Below are positions 46,307-56,830 of a stretch of DNA of 64,000 bases, one piece after another. The stretch is taken from assembly GCF_902826655.1 (NCBI RefSeq), contig NZ_CADEFR010000010.1, positions 32,884 through 96,883 on the forward strand, given 5' to 3'. The stretch is from an uncultured Methylibium sp. (GTDB lineage Bacteria > Pseudomonadota > Gammaproteobacteria > Burkholderiales > Burkholderiaceae_C). Both the position numbers and the translations under genes were made by a program. Below the pieces are notes generated by a model. It ran no database searches and was not told the origin of the DNA. It saw nothing but the letters and a program-made list of their open reading frames with translations. How positions within the stretch are numbered: position 1 is the first letter of the stretch; every line of letters starts with the position of its first letter.

Positions 46307-47721
46307 CAGCGTGCTCCCACTCCAGGCAGTGCCGGGCGCCGCGGTGCAAGAGTGCCCCCGTACGACAGGCTTCGGAACATCGGCACCTTCGAGCCGGGCG
46401 GGCTCAGGACACCGAGCACCGGCAGGCCTTCGATGACCAGCAGATCCTCGGGGGCGCGGACGCGCCGGTCGATCAGTTCGAGGCCGAGGGCCACCGCCAG
46501 CGCCATGACGATTCCGGCAGCCAGCGACATCGCGATGCGCTTCATGCTCTCGGTCTTGGTCGGATCGAGCGGCTCGGTGGCCGGGCTCATCACCCGCACG
46601 CTGTGCTGGTTGGTCTGGCTTTCCAGGCTCAGCTGGCTCAGGCGCGTGCGTGCGCTGTCGTAGGCGCGCTGCGCGTTCTCGACGTCGCGCACCAGCACCT
46701 GGATATCGTCGCGCGAGCTGCGCATCGACAGCACGCGGGTCTTCTGCGCATCGACGAGGCCCTGCAGTTCGGCCAGCTTGCGACCGCTCGCGCGGCTGAC
46801 TGCCGAGGTACTGCCGGACACGCGCCGCATCTCGGCCGCCAGCTGCTGCCGGATCTCCACGATCTGCGCCTCCAGGGTCAGGCGCTGCGGGTGGTTGCTG
46901 CCGACGATGTTGCTGATCTCGGTGAGCTTGGTCTGCGCCGCAGTCAACTGGCTGCGCAGGGCCTGCACGGCACTGCTCTGCTGAACGTCGGGAGAAGCCT
47001 CGCCGCCGGACACGCCCAGTCGACTCGAGGCGTCGGCGCGCTCCGCCTGCGCGGTCGCCAACTGGCCGATGAGGACATTGAGCCGTGCGGTCTCCTGCTC
47101 GAGACGCTCGTCGGTGATGCCCTTGTCCTGCTGGTACTTCGAGAGCTTGGCCTGGGCCTGCTCGAGATCCGACCGCAGCACCTTGGACTGCTCGTCGAAC
47201 CACAGGGCGTACTGGCGCGCCGGCTCGACGCGCAGGTCGACGGCCACGTCGAGGTAGGCCTTGGAGAAGGCGTTGGCCGCGGCGGCAGCGAACTGCGGAT
47301 CCGGGGCGGTATAGCCGATGGTGATGAAGTTCGTGCCGCGCGCCGGTTCGACGGTCAGGCCGGCCAGCAGGATGCCGCCGTAGTAGTTCTCGATCGGCGT
47401 CTTGCCCCGGGTCGACTCCATCCAGGCCTGCACCGCGCCGTCGGCCTTGTCGATGCCCAGCAGCTTGACCACCCGGTGCGCCACGCGATCGCTGCGGATC
47501 ATCTCCACCTGCGTGGCCATGTAGACCGGCGTCGCCAGACCGGGCGCCATCGCGCCGAGGATGGGATCCGGCCGGACCTCGACCAGCATCGAGACTTCAG
47601 CCAGATAGCGCTTCGGCTGCTTGAGGGTGTGCAGGACGCCGACGCCGGTGACCAGCACGAACAAGGCCAGGCACACCCACTTCCGGGCCCACAGGATCCT
47701 CAGGCATTGCGAGATCGACAT
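46306..47721 (-). CDS. epsF: Chain length determinant protein EpsF (Wzz/PCP family)
   Basis: A 471-residue inner membrane protein: an N-terminal span (CLALFVLVTGVGVLHTL, about 16-34), a periplasmic Wzz domain with EVSMLVEVRPDP, a coiled-coil-rich middle (about 170-360, rich in Gln, Leu and Ala), the PCP motif near PLDPTKTESMKR and a second span at about 397-417. It controls polymer length with EpsG as its cytoplasmic kinase. The gene follows epsE by 39 bases and overlaps epsG by one base pair of its stop with the start codon. Confidence 0.92.
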   Translation of the reverse strand: MSISQCLRILWARKWVCLALFVLVTGVGVLHTLKQPKRYLAEVSMLVEVRPDPILGAMAPGLATPVYMATQVEMIRSDRVAHRVVKLLGIDKADGAVQAWMESTRGKTPIENYYGGILLAGLTVEPARGTNFITIGYTAPDPQFAAAAANAFSKAYLDVAVDLRVEPARQYALWFDEQSKVLRSDLEQAQAKLSKYQQDKGITDERLEQETARLNVLIGQLATAQAERADASSRLGVSGGEASPDVQQSSAVQALRSQLTAAQTKLTEISNIVGSNHPQRLTLEAQIVEIRQQLAAEMRRVSGSTSAVSRASGRKLAELQGLVDAQKTRVLSMRSSRDDIQVLVRDVENAQRAYDSARTRLSQLSLESQTNQHSVRVMSPATEPLDPTKTESMKRIAMSLAAGIVMALAVALGLELIDRRVRAPEDLLVIEGLPVLGVLSPPGSKVPMFRSLSYGGTLAPRRPALPGVGAR

Positions 47722-47760
47722 GTCACGCCTCTTCTTTCTGGACCGCCCGGAAGCACTGCC

Positions 47761-48612
47761 TCAGAAGAGGCTTTCACGAACATACAGCACATCGCCGTCG
47801 CGCAGCGAGTCGTCCATCACCGGCTGCGTGATGGCGACCTTGCCGTCCGTCGCACGACGGTGCAGGCGGATGCCCTTCTCGGTGCCGCGCTGCGTCAGGC
47901 CGCCGGCGGTCGCGAGGGCCTGCAGCACGGTCAGGCCGCGCTCGAGGCGGTGCACGCCCGGACGCTGGACCTCGCCGTAGATGAAGATCGTCGGGGCGCG
48001 ATCGACCCAGACCACGTCGTCGTTGCGCAGCAGCACGTCGTCGCCGCGGCGATCCGGCCCGAAGACCTTGGGCAGATCGACCTCGGCCCGGAAGGGCTTG
48101 CCGTTGCGCGTGCCGACGACGGTCACGACGTCCGCCCCCGTGGGCGTGATGCCGCCGGCCGTGGCCAGCAGGTCGGTCAGGCGCAGTTCACCGGTCTCGA
48201 TCGGGTAGCGCCCCGGCCGCCCGACCTGCCCCAGCACCGACACCTGGTTGCCGCGCACCTGCATCACCAGCAGCGACACCTGGGGCTGCTTGACGAAATT
48301 GCCGTCGCGCAGGCCGTCGGCGAGACGCCGTTCCGCCTGGGCGGTGGTCATGCCGAGCAGGCGGACGCTGCCGAGCAGGGGGAAGGAGATCGTTCCGGCC
48401 TCGGACAGGCGCGTCTCGAGGCTGAGGTCCGGATTCTGGAAGACCGTGATCCTGACGGCGTCGCCGGCCGCCAGGCGGTACTCGCCCGAAGTCACCGCGG
48501 CCGGCGCAGGCGCCGCGGGAGCGGTCTGGGCCTGCGCCTGGGCACGCCCGGCCCCGCCCAGCAATCCGAGGATCAAGGCGAGCAGTGCAACGGTCCAGCG
48601 CAGTTGACTCAT
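47761..48612 (-). CDS. epsE: Polysaccharide export protein EpsE (Wza/OPX-like)
   Basis: A 283-residue periplasmic/outer membrane protein with a signal peptide (VALLALILGLLGGAGRAQA, about 8-26, no lipobox Cys). A Poly_export domain follows (YRLAAGDAVRITVFQNPDLS, ISFPLLGSVRLLG) and then two SLBB domains (VSVLGQVGRPGRYPIE; IFIYGEVQRPGVHRLE). It is expected to form the EPS export channel. ATG 48612 overlaps the epsD stop by four bases. The lack of a lipidation Cys suggests the non-lipoprotein variant of the export family. Confidence 0.92.
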   Translation of the reverse strand: MSQLRWTVALLALILGLLGGAGRAQAQAQTAPAAPAPAAVTSGEYRLAAGDAVRITVFQNPDLSLETRLSEAGTISFPLLGSVRLLGMTTAQAERRLADGLRDGNFVKQPQVSLLVMQVRGNQVSVLGQVGRPGRYPIETGELRLTDLLATAGGITPTGADVVTVVGTRNGKPFRAEVDLPKVFGPDRRGDDVLLRNDDVVWVDRAPTIFIYGEVQRPGVHRLERGLTVLQALATAGGLTQRGTEKGIRLHRRATDGKVAITQPVMDDSLRDGDVLYVRESLF

Positions 48613-49574
48613 TTCTTCAGCCCCATTCCACTGTTGATGACGCTCACGTCCAGGGCGCCGGAGGCCGGCACCACCACCGGGACCGCCGCAGACGGCGCCT
48701 GACCGGCGTTGCGCTCGGTGGCCGCGGGCTCGTTGAACCGGCCCACGTACTCGATCTTCGCTGCCGCCCGCAACGCGCGGATGTCGTCTTCGACGCGCTT
48801 GCGGCGACCTTCGTTCACCAGGAACTGCTCGATCGCGGGCCGGGCCCGCGCCTCGTCGACCGGCTCGCTGCGCGATGCGACCAGGAGCAGCACCTGCGCG
48901 CCCGTCGGGGTCGCCGTCAGCACGCTCTCGCCGTCCCGCATCTTCGCGAAGGCGTCGACGCTGCCCAGCGGCAGCTGCTCGGCCGCGCGGACCGCCTCGC
49001 TGACCGTGAAGCGCAGATCGTTGCCTTTCAGATGCTCGACCAGGGCGCCCACGCTGAGGCCCCCGGCCAGTCGGCCGCGGAGGGCCTCGACCTGCTCCGG
49101 CCGGGCCTCGATCGAGATCTCCTGCAGGCTGTAGATGCGGCGCTCGCTGAACAGCGCCGGCTTGTCGACGTAGTAGCGGCGGACCTCGTCGGCGTCCGGC
49201 TTGCCGGCCGCTTCGGCGACGCGCTCGGCGTAGGCCCGCGCGATGATCTCGCGGCGCGCCGCTTCCAGCTGCGCCAGCACCTGGGGCTCCCGGTCGACGC
49301 GCAGTTCGGCGGCACGCTGCAGGGCCAGTTCCTGGTCGATCAGCCGCTCGAGGGCCTGGCGACCGGCGCGATCGGCCTGGTCGGCTCGCACCCGTTGCTG
49401 CTGCAGCAGGTGGTTGACCTGGTGAACGGAGATCTCTTCCTTGTTGACCTTGGCGGCCACCTGGCTGGGCGGCTTGTCCTTGCCGCCGCCGCAGGCCGCC
49501 AGCAATCCGGCGAGCATCAGGATCGCCCCGTACCGACTTTTCCAGACGGGCAGAGCGGACGCATTCGACTTCAT
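48609..49574 (-). CDS. epsD: EpsD family peptidyl-prolyl isomerase lipoprotein
   Basis: A 321-residue lipoprotein with lipobox LLAAC (Cys28) and a SurA/PpiC-like chaperone layout. KVNKEEISVHQVNHLLQQQ is the N-terminal SurA region and the helical part continues through LERLIDQELALQRAA. A parvulin-like domain begins near RRYYVDKPALFSERRIY. The C-terminal tail from about 285 is Ala/Val/Pro-rich. It probably helps fold or assemble export components such as EpsE. It is the first gene of the eps operon; the 177 bases upstream should hold the operon promoter. Confidence 0.9.
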   Translation of the reverse strand: MKSNASALPVWKSRYGAILMLAGLLAACGGGKDKPPSQVAAKVNKEEISVHQVNHLLQQQRVRADQADRAGRQALERLIDQELALQRAAELRVDREPQVLAQLEAARREIIARAYAERVAEAAGKPDADEVRRYYVDKPALFSERRIYSLQEISIEARPEQVEALRGRLAGGLSVGALVEHLKGNDLRFTVSEAVRAAEQLPLGSVDAFAKMRDGESVLTATPTGAQVLLLVASRSEPVDEARARPAIEQFLVNEGRRKRVEDDIRALRAAAKIEYVGRFNEPAATERNAGQAPSAAVPVVVPASGALDVSVINSGMGLKK

Positions 49575-49751
49575 TCGGGAGCCTCGGGAGGACGGACGAC
49601 ACCGCCCGAAAGGTAAAGATTCAGTGTAAGCCGCGCCCCTGCCCGGCGAACCACCTCAACAGTGGGGGCGGACCGCCCGGACAGCGCCCGGGACCGGTGA
49701 AACTGCACACCCGGGGCCCGCGGGCCGCCCTCGGCCTGCTACGCGCCGGAT
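49575..49751. promoter_or_regulatory. eps operon promoter / ubiE terminator region
   Basis: This 177-base gap lies after ubiE (leftward) and before epsD (leftward). A self-complementary GGCCCGCGGGCC near 49717-49728 could terminate ubiE. On the minus strand a weak TTACACT near the epsD side may be a -10 element, but no convincing -35 is seen. No small gene is supported. Confidence 0.35.
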
Positions 49752-50483
49752 TCAGCAGCGGATGCCGACGTGCAGCGCGACCACCCCACCCGTCAGCGTA
49801 TGGACATCGACATGCCCGAAGCCGGCGGCCTTCATCATGGCCTTCAGCGTCGCACGATCCGGGTGCATCCGGATCGATTCGGCGAGGTAGCGGTAGCTCT
49901 CGGCGTCGCCGGCCACCCACTGCCCCAGGCGCGGCAACACCTTGAACGAGTACCAGTCGTAGGCCTTCTCGAGGGGCCTGGCGACCTTGGAGAACTCCAG
50001 CACCAGCAGCCGTCCGCCGGGCCGCAGCACGCGGGCCATCTCGGCCAGCGCCCGCTCCTTGTGCGTCATGTTGCGCAGGCCGAAGGCCACGCTCACCAGG
50101 TCGAAGCTGCCATCGGCGAACGGCAGGGCCTCGGCGTCGCAGATCGTCGTCGGCAGCGACAGGCCCTCGTCGAGCAGCCGGTCGCGGCCGGTGCGCAGCA
50201 TCGCCTCGTTGATGTCGGTGTGGACGACGGTGCCGCTGGCGCCGACCTGCCGCGCGAAGGCCCGCGCCAGATCCCCCGTGCCGCCGGCGATGTCGAGTAC
50301 CTTGTCGCCCTCGCGCAGGTTGGCGACAGCCACCGTGTAGGCCTTCCAGGCGCGGTGCAGCCCCATCGACATCAGGTCGTTCATCACGTCGTACTTCGAC
50401 GCGACGCTGTCGAAGACGCCACGGACACGGCCGGCCTTGGCGCTGTCGTCGACGGACTCGAAGCCGAAGTGGGTCTGGGTCAT
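49752..50483 (-). CDS. ubiE: Ubiquinone/menaquinone methyltransferase UbiE
   Basis: A 243-residue class I SAM methyltransferase. [25 protein letters not shown] is the classic UbiE N-terminus, [16 protein letters not shown] binds SAM, and [17 protein letters not shown] and [16 protein letters not shown] are signature blocks. It C-methylates the polyprenyl benzoquinol ring in ubiquinone synthesis. ATG 50483 gives the standard length. With DUF971 and HIT genes upstream it forms a typical betaproteobacterial neighbourhood. Confidence 0.97.
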   Translation of the reverse strand: MTQTHFGFESVDDSAKAGRVRGVFDSVASKYDVMNDLMSMGLHRAWKAYTVAVANLREGDKVLDIAGGTGDLARAFARQVGASGTVVHTDINEAMLRTGRDRLLDEGLSLPTTICDAEALPFADGSFDLVSVAFGLRNMTHKERALAEMARVLRPGGRLLVLEFSKVARPLEKAYDWYSFKVLPRLGQWVAGDAESYRYLAESIRMHPDRATLKAMMKAAGFGHVDVHTLTGGVVALHVGIRC

Positions 50484-50596
50484 GACCACCCCTCGTCCGC
50501 TGGGTCCACCGGCCGATCCCCCGAGGGGATGCGAGCCGGTTTGGGGCGGCCCGGCGCCCGGCTCGCAAATGCACAGTGCGGCATCAGGGCTCCAAC

Positions 50597-51013
50597 TCAG
50601 TGATGGTGCCCGCAGGACGAGCCGGCCGCCGCGGGCATCGGCGTGTCGCGCGTGGCGCCGGCGGCCTCGAGGCGCCGCTGGTACTCGGCCCACAGGGCTT
50701 CCTGCTGGTCGCCCAGGTGGTACAGGTAGTCCCAGGCAAAGAGCCCCGAGCTATGGCCGTCCGAGAAGGTCGGCTGCACCGCGTAGTTGCCGACCGGCTC
50801 GAGGCCGACGATCTCGACCTCGCGCTTGCCGGTCTGCAGCACCTCCTGGCCCGGGCCGTGGCCCTGCACCTCGGCCGACGGCGAATAGACGCGCAGCAGC
50901 TCGAAAGGCAGCCGGAACGTGGCGCCGTCGGAGAACGCGATCTCGAGCACGCGCGACTGCTGGTGCACCGTCAGCGCGGTCGGGGTGGGGGTGTCCTTGG
51001 TGAGACCGGCCAT
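50597..51013 (-). CDS. DUF971 domain protein
   Basis: A 138-residue protein with the DUF971 fold (N-terminal domain of gamma-butyrobetaine hydroxylase): [44 protein letters not shown]. It ends with a Cys-Gly-His3 tail that may bind metal. Proteins of this family are often located next to ubiE and Fe-S genes, but the role is not settled. It lies between a HIT gene (27-base gap) and ubiE (113 bases). Confidence 0.88.
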   Translation of the reverse strand: MAGLTKDTPTPTALTVHQQSRVLEIAFSDGATFRLPFELLRVYSPSAEVQGHGPGQEVLQTGKREVEIVGLEPVGNYAVQPTFSDGHSSGLFAWDYLYHLGDQQEALWAEYQRRLEAAGATRDTPMPAAAGSSCGHHH

Positions 51014-51040
51014 GGTGTCCTGCGGAAGTTCGTCGGGAGT

Positions 51041-51475
51041 CTAGTCGCGGCCCGGCGTTGCCAGTTCCATGGCCACACGCGCGTCCAGCGCTTCCAGCGC
51101 GATCGGCAGCCGCTGCGCCGCCGGCGGGTCGACCCGCCGCTGCGCCATGCCCCAGACCGGCTGGGGAAAGTGGCTGTCCCAGTCGAAGCGCGCGATCACG
51201 TGCCAGTGCAGATGCGGCACGACGTTGCCCAGGCTCGCGAGGTTGACCTTGGTCGGCGCCAGCGCCTCGCGCAGCACGGTCTCGATCTTCGCGACCGCCT
51301 GCATGCACAGGCTGCGCTGGGGCACGGCGAGGTCGGTCCACTCGGCGACGTGCTCGTTCCAGATCACGCGATAGAACGCCGGAAAGTGGGCGTCCGCGGC
51401 GCGGATCACGCGGAACTCGGCGCGGCGGGCGATCAGCACGCCGCCGTCGCTGTCGCACAGCTCGCAAGCGCTCAT
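51041..51475 (-). CDS. HIT family nucleotide hydrolase/transferase
   Basis: A 144-residue HIT protein: [16 protein letters not shown] has a CxxC pair, and [15 protein letters not shown] carries the His triad. HIT proteins hydrolyse dinucleoside polyphosphates or nucleoside phosphoramidates. ATG 51475 overlaps the stop of the large FAD/Fe-S oxidoreductase as ATGA, so its translation is coupled to that gene. The exact substrate is unknown. Confidence 0.93.
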   Translation of the reverse strand: MSACELCDSDGGVLIARRAEFRVIRAADAHFPAFYRVIWNEHVAEWTDLAVPQRSLCMQAVAKIETVLREALAPTKVNLASLGNVVPHLHWHVIARFDWDSHFPQPVWGMAQRRVDPPAAQRLPIALEALDARVAMELATPGRD

Positions 51476-54400
51476 ACCAGCACGCGCTCGATGCCGCCGG
51501 CGTTGGCCTTCTCCACGTAGGCCGGCAGCCACTCTTCGCCGAGGATCCGGCGCGCCATCTCGACGACGATGTAGTCGGCTTCGAGCAGACCGTTGTTCAG
51601 GTCGTTGCCGTAGCGGGACAGGCCCTGCAGGCAGCTCGGGCAGGACGTCAGGATCTTCACCGGTGCGTCGGCGGCCACCGCAGCGCCAGCGGCACTCGTC
51701 ATCAGGGTGCGCAGCGCCGCCTCGTCGCGCCGCAGCTCCTCTTCCTTGCGGAAACGCACCTGGGTCGAGATGTCCGGCCGGGTCACGCCCAGCGTGCCGC
51801 TCTCGCCGCAGCAGCGCTCGCTCTTCAACACCTTCGTGCCGATCAGGGCCTTCACCGTCTTCATCGGCTCCTGCTGCTTCATCGGGCTGTGGCAGGGGTC
51901 GTGGTAGAGATAGCCTGCGCCGCTGTCGCCCAGCGTGATGCCCTTCTCGAGCAGGAACTCATGGATGTCGACGATGCGGCAGCCGGGGAAGATCTTGTCG
52001 AACTGGTAGCCCTGCAGCTGGTCGTAGCAGGTGCCGCAGCTGACCACCACGGTCTTGATGTCGAGGTAGTTCAGCGTGTTGGCGACGCGGTGGAACAGCA
52101 CGCGGTTGTCGGTGATGATCTTGTCGGCCTTGTCCTGCTGCCCGCTGCCGCGCTGCGGGTAGCCGCAGCACAGGTAGCCCGGCGGCAGCACCGTCTGCAC
52201 GCCGGCATGCCACAGCATCGCCTGCGTCGCCAGCCCCACCTGCGAGAACAGCCGCTCCGAGCCGCAGCCGGGGAAATAGAACACCGCCTCGCTGTCCGCC
52301 GTGGTCGCCTGCGGGTCGCGGATGACGGGCACATAGTCCGCGTCCTCGATGTCCAGCAGCGCGCGCGCCGTGCGCTTGGGCAGGCCGCCCGGCATCTTCT
52401 TGTTGATGAAATGGATGACCTGGGCCTTGAGCGGCGCCGCCCCGACCGTGGCCGGCGGCGCCGCCGTCTGCTGCCGGGCCAGGCGCCGCAACAGGTCGTT
52501 GGCCAGCCGCTGCGCCTTGAAGCCGACATCGACCATCGCGGTGCGCATGAGCTTGATCGTGTCGGGGTTCTTCGCGTTCAGGAACAGCATCGCCGCCGCG
52601 TTGCCGGGCCGGAAGCTCTTCTGCCCCATCTTGCGCAGCAGGTTGCGCATCGCCATCGACACGTCGCCGAAGTCGATCTTGACCGGGCATGGGCTCAGGC
52701 ACTTGTGGCAGACCGTGCAGTGGTCGGCCACGTCCTCGAACTCCTGCCAGTGCTTGATGCTGATGCCGCGGCGCGTCTGTTCCTCGTAGAGGAAGGCCTC
52801 GATCAGCAGCGAGGTCGCCAGGATCTTGTTGCGCGGGCTGTACAGCAGGTTGGCGCGCGGCACGTGGGTCGCGCACACCGGCTTGCACTTGCCGCAGCGC
52901 AGGCAGTCCTTGATGCTGTCGCTGATCGCACCGATGTCGCTCTGCTGCATGATCAGCGACTCGTGGCCCATCAGGCCGAAGCTCGGCGTGTAGGCGTGGC
53001 TCAGGTCGGCCGGCAGCACGTCGTCGCCCAGCGCCTTCAGCGCCCCGCCGCGCAGCAGCTTGCCCTTGTTGAAGCGGCCTTCGGGGTCGATGCGCTGCTT
53101 GTAGGCGGTGAAGTCGGCGATCTCGGCATCGCTCAGGAACTCGAGCTTGGTGATACCGATGCCGTGCTCGCCCGAGATCACGCCGTCGAGCCGCCGCGCC
53201 AGCGCCATGATGCGGCCGACCGCCTCGTGCGCGGTCTGCAGCATCTCGTAGCTGTCGCTGTTGACCGGGATGTTGGTGTGCACGTTGCCGTCGCCGGCGT
53301 GCATGTGCAGCGCCACCCAGACGCGCCCGTGCAGCACCTCCTTGTGGAGGCGGCGGCACTCGTCGATGACCGGCGCGAAGGCCGCCCCGGCGAAGAGATC
53401 CTGCAGCGGCTTGAGGATCTGCGTCTTCCACGAGGCGCGCAGGCTGTCGTCCTGCAGCTGCGCGAAGAAGCTGCGGCCGCCGGCGGGCACGAGGTCCAGG
53501 CCGTGGAGCCATCCATCCCACAGGGCCTGCACCTCGCGCAGCAGCGCCAGGGCCTGCTGCACGCGGTCCTCCAGCAGCTCGGCGCTCGGGATCTCGCCGG
53601 CGTCGTCGGTCTTGCCCAGCGGCAGCGAGCCCTTCTCGAAGAAGGCCAGGAGCGCGTCGACCAGCTGGAGCTTGTTGCGCAGCGACAGCTCGATGTTGAT
53701 GCGTTCGATGCCCTCGGTGTACTCGCCCATGCGCGGCAGCGGGATCACCACGTCCTCGTTGATCTTGAAGGCGTTGGTGTGCTTGCTGATCGCCGCGGTG
53801 CGCTTGCGGTCGAGCCAGAACTTCTTGCGCGCATCGGCGCTGACCGCGACGAAGCCCTCGCCGTGGCGCGAATTGGCCAGGCGCACGACCTCGCTGGTGG
53901 CGCGTGCGACCACGTCCGGGTCGTCGCCCGCGATGTCGCCGACCAGCACCATCTTCGGCAGGACCGCGCGCCGGGACTTGGTCGCGTAGCCCACGGCCTT
54001 GAGGTAGCGGTCGTCGAGGTGCTCCAGGCCGGCGAGGATCGCGCCGCCGCGCTTCTGTTCCTCGAACATGAAGTCCTTGATGTCGACGATGCTCGGCACC
54101 GCATCCTTGGCGTTGCCGAAGAACTCCAGGCACACGGTGCGCGTGTGCGCCGGCATCCTGTGGACGATCCAGCGCGCGCTGGTGATCAGGCCGTCGCAGC
54201 CTTCCTTCTGGATGCCCGGCAGGCCGGCGAGGAACTTGTCGGTGACGTCCTTGCCCAGGCCTTCCTTGCGGAAGACACCGCCGGGGATGTCGAGCCGCTC
54301 GGTGCGGATGCCGGTCTTGCCGTCGGACTGGAAGTAGCGCAGCTCGAAGCTCGCCACCTCCGCGTCGTGGATCTTGCCGAGGTTGTGGTCCAGGCGCACG

Positions 54401-55428
54401 ACTTCGAGCCATTGCGCGTCGGGCGTCACCATGCGCCAGCTCGCCAGGTTGTCGAGGGCCGTGCCCCACAGCACCGCCTTCTTGCCGCCGGCGTTCATCG
54501 CGATGTTGCCGCCGATGCAGCTGGCTTCGGCCGAGGTCGGGTCGACGGCGAAGACGTGTCCCGCGCGCTCGGCCGCGTCGGCCACGCGCTGGGTCACGAC
54601 GCCGGCCTCGGTCCAGACCGTCGGCACCGGCCGGTCGACGCCGGGCAAGGCGACGAACTCGACCTCGCTCATCGCCTCGAGCTTCTCGGTGTTGATGACC
54701 GCGCTCTTCCACGTGAGCGGGATCGCGCCGCCGGTGTAGCCGGTGCCGCCGCCGCGCGGGATGATGGTCAGGCCCAGCTCGATGCAGCCGGCCACCAGCG
54801 CCGCCATCTCGGCCTCGGTGTCGGGCGTCAGCACGACGAAGGGGTACTCGACGCGCCAGTCGGTCGCGTCGGTCACGTGCGAGACGCGTGACAGGCCGTC
54901 GAACTTGATGTTGTCCTTGGCCGTGTGCCTGCCGAGCCGTCGAGCGGCCCGGCGCCGCAGCTCGGCCACCGCCTCGAAGCTCTCGGCGAAGCGCTGCACG
55001 GCAGCACGCGCGGCCAGCAGCAACTCGGCGACGCGGGCGTTGCGCTCGGCCGCCTCGGCGTCCATCGTCGCCTCGTCCTTGTCGGCGCGGCGCTTGTCGA
55101 TCTCGCCCAGGCGGTGGTGCAGCGCCTCGACCAGCTGGCGCCGGCGGCGCGGGTTGTCCAGCAGGTCGTCCTGCAGGTAGGGGTTGCGCTGCACGACCCA
55201 GATGTCACCCAGCACCTCGTAGAGCATGCGCGCGGAGCGACCGGTGACGCGCTCGGCGCGCAGCTGGTGCAGCATCTCCCAGGCCCGGGCGCCCAGCAGC
55301 CGCTGCACGATCTCGCGGTCCGAGAACGAGGTGTAGTTGTAGGGAATCTCGCGCAAGCGCGCGCTGCCGGCGTGCGCAGCTTCATCGAGTGCGCTGCGGG
55401 CGGAGTGAAGGGGGAGCGGTGCGTTCAT
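51472..55428 (-). CDS. DUF3683/FAD-binding/Fe-S oxidoreductase (GlcD-GlcF fusion)
   Basis: A 1,318-residue fusion. A DUF3683 region occupies about 1-170. A PCMH FAD domain has [17 protein letters not shown] and [20 protein letters not shown], followed by an FAD-oxidase C domain with [16 protein letters not shown] and [13 protein letters not shown]. Two 4Fe-4S ferredoxin motifs follow ([11 protein letters not shown] and [11 protein letters not shown]), then two CCG domains ([46 protein letters not shown]). It should oxidise a 2-hydroxy acid such as D-lactate or D-2-hydroxyglutarate and pass electrons to the quinone pool. ATG 55428 gives the expected length; the longer frame is shadow of the divergent gene. 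Confidence 0.93.
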   Translation of the reverse strand: MNAPLPLHSARSALDEAAHAGSARLREIPYNYTSFSDREIVQRLLGARAWEMLHQLRAERVTGRSARMLYEVLGDIWVVQRNPYLQDDLLDNPRRRRQLVEALHHRLGEIDKRRADKDEATMDAEAAERNARVAELLLAARAAVQRFAESFEAVAELRRRAARRLGRHTAKDNIKFDGLSRVSHVTDATDWRVEYPFVVLTPDTEAEMAALVAGCIELGLTIIPRGGGTGYTGGAIPLTWKSAVINTEKLEAMSEVEFVALPGVDRPVPTVWTEAGVVTQRVADAAERAGHVFAVDPTSAEASCIGGNIAMNAGGKKAVLWGTALDNLASWRMVTPDAQWLEVVRLDHNLGKIHDAEVASFELRYFQSDGKTGIRTERLDIPGGVFRKEGLGKDVTDKFLAGLPGIQKEGCDGLITSARWIVHRMPAHTRTVCLEFFGNAKDAVPSIVDIKDFMFEEQKRGGAILAGLEHLDDRYLKAVGYATKSRRAVLPKMVLVGDIAGDDPDVVARATSEVVRLANSRHGEGFVAVSADARKKFWLDRKRTAAISKHTNAFKINEDVVIPLPRMGEYTEGIERINIELSLRNKLQLVDALLAFFEKGSLPLGKTDDAGEIPSAELLEDRVQQALALLREVQALWDGWLHGLDLVPAGGRSFFAQLQDDSLRASWKTQILKPLQDLFAGAAFAPVIDECRRLHKEVLHGRVWVALHMHAGDGNVHTNIPVNSDSYEMLQTAHEAVGRIMALARRLDGVISGEHGIGITKLEFLSDAEIADFTAYKQRIDPEGRFNKGKLLRGGALKALGDDVLPADLSHAYTPSFGLMGHESLIMQQSDIGAISDSIKDCLRCGKCKPVCATHVPRANLLYSPRNKILATSLLIEAFLYEEQTRRGISIKHWQEFEDVADHCTVCHKCLSPCPVKIDFGDVSMAMRNLLRKMGQKSFRPGNAAAMLFLNAKNPDTIKLMRTAMVDVGFKAQRLANDLLRRLARQQTAAPPATVGAAPLKAQVIHFINKKMPGGLPKRTARALLDIEDADYVPVIRDPQATTADSEAVFYFPGCGSERLFSQVGLATQAMLWHAGVQTVLPPGYLCCGYPQRGSGQQDKADKIITDNRVLFHRVANTLNYLDIKTVVVSCGTCYDQLQGYQFDKIFPGCRIVDIHEFLLEKGITLGDSGAGYLYHDPCHSPMKQQEPMKTVKALIGTKVLKSERCCGESGTLGVTRPDISTQVRFRKEEELRRDEAALRTLMTSAAGAAVAADAPVKILTSCPSCLQGLSRYGNDLNNGLLEADYIVVEMARRILGEEWLPAYVEKANAGGIERVLV

Positions 55429-55521
55429 GAGCCGACGGGCGGCAGGGCCGCCGCGAGCCGCAATTATCGCAGTGCAACAAGCTCGCCGGCGGCCCCGGCG
55501 GCGCGGCGCTAGCATCGACGG

Positions 55522-56271
55522 ATGACGGCAGCTGCGCCCTGGCCCTATCCGTTCTGGATCGCTCATCGCGGCGCCGGCAAGCTGGCGCCGGAGAACACCC
55601 TCGCCGCCTTCGGGCTGGGCCTGTCGCACGGCTACCGCATGGCCGAGTGCGACGTGACGCTGTCGGCCGACGGGGTCGCCTACCTGCTGCACGACGAGCG
55701 GCTGGAGCGCACGACCGACGGCCGCGGGGTCGCCGTCGAGCAGAGCTGGGACGCGCTGTCGCGCCTCGATGCCGGCGCCTGGCACGGCGCGCGCCATGCC
55801 GGCGAGCCGCTGCCCAGCCTCGCGACGCTGGCGGGCTTCGCGCAGGCGCGCGGCCTGGCGCTCAACCTCGAGATCAAGCCCGGCCCGGGGGACGACGCGC
55901 GCTGCGGGCGCATCGCCGCCGCCGAGACCGCCCGCCTGTGGGCCGGGCGGTCGCCGCTGCCGCTGATGAGCTCGTTCTCGCGGGTGGCACTGCAGGCCGC
56001 GCGCGATGCGGCGCCCGGCCTGCCCCGGGCGCACCTCTTCGAGTGGCTGCCGGCCGACGCCTGCGAGCAGGCGCTCGACCTGGGCTGCGTGGCGATCGTC
56101 GCGCACTTCAGCGGCCTCGACGCCGCCGCGATCTCTCTCGCGCACGCGGCCGGCCTGCGGGTGCTGAGCTACACCGTCAACGACGCCGCGGTGGCCGAGC
56201 GACTGCGGGCCGCCGGCATCGACGGCCTGATCACCGACGCGATCGACCGCTTCGACCCGGCCACCGGCTGA
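55522..56271 (+). CDS. ugpQ: Glycerophosphodiester phosphodiesterase
   Basis: A 249-residue GDPD TIM-barrel: [19 protein letters not shown] carries the HR catalytic motif, [18 protein letters not shown] the metal-binding Glu/Asp and second His, and [10 protein letters not shown] the third. It hydrolyses glycerophosphodiesters to glycerol 3-phosphate and an alcohol, with no signal peptide, like cytosolic UgpQ. It is divergent from the oxidoreductase gene with a 93-base gap and convergent with the DUF924 gene 9 bases away. Confidence 0.93.
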   Translation: MTAAAPWPYPFWIAHRGAGKLAPENTLAAFGLGLSHGYRMAECDVTLSADGVAYLLHDERLERTTDGRGVAVEQSWDALSRLDAGAWHGARHAGEPLPSLATLAGFAQARGLALNLEIKPGPGDDARCGRIAAAETARLWAGRSPLPLMSSFSRVALQAARDAAPGLPRAHLFEWLPADACEQALDLGCVAIVAHFSGLDAAAISLAHAAGLRVLSYTVNDAAVAERLRAAGIDGLITDAIDRFDPATG

Positions 56272-56280
56272 GGCCTTCGG

Positions 56281-56829
56281 TCAACCGGCGAAGCCGCCCT
56301 GGTCGAGGAAGGCCTGCTCCTCGACCGTCGTCTGGCGTCCCAGCATCGGATTGCGATGCGGAAAGCGCCCGAAGCGCTCGACGATCCGCAGGTGATCCTC
56401 GGCGTGGCCCAGCCAGGGCGGGCCGATGCGCCGGGCCAGCTCGACGCCCTGCCGCTGGTCGGCCAGGTCCTCGGAATGCGAGAACGGCAGGTAGCAGAAC
56501 GCGCGCAGCTCGGGCTCGAACCGAGCGTCGAACCCGGCGTCGACCAGGCGCCGCGCGAAGTGCCGCGCCAGCGGGTCCGTCGCGTACATGTGGCCCGTGC
56601 CGCGGAAGGCATTGCGCGGCAGCTGGTCCAGCAGGATCAGCAGCGCCAGCGCGCCGTCGGCCGTGGCGGCCCAGGCGTCGAGCTCGCGGCGTGCGGCAGC
56701 GAAGTGCAGGCCGGCGAAGCGCTCGTGGAAGTCGCGGTCGAAGGCCGGGTCCTTGCGGAACCAGCGACCGGGGCCGGCCTCGCGCCAGAAGCGCAGCACC
56801 TCGCCGGGGTTCGCGGCGGCCGGGTCCAT
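56281..56829 (-). CDS. DUF924 family protein
   Basis: A 182-residue protein starting MDPAAANPGEVLRFWREAGPG. DUF924 features: WFRKDPAFDRDFHERF, LLILLDQLPRNAFRGTGHMYATD, FCYLPFSHSEDL and the terminal GRFPHRNPMLGR. The fold is TPR-like helical; function is unknown. It is one base downstream of the antiporter stop, so it belongs to that transcript. Confidence 0.93.
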   Translation of the reverse strand: MDPAAANPGEVLRFWREAGPGRWFRKDPAFDRDFHERFAGLHFAAARRELDAWAATADGALALLILLDQLPRNAFRGTGHMYATDPLARHFARRLVDAGFDARFEPELRAFCYLPFSHSEDLADQRQGVELARRIGPPWLGHAEDHLRIVERFGRFPHRNPMLGRQTTVEEQAFLDQGGFAG

Positions 56830-56830
56830 G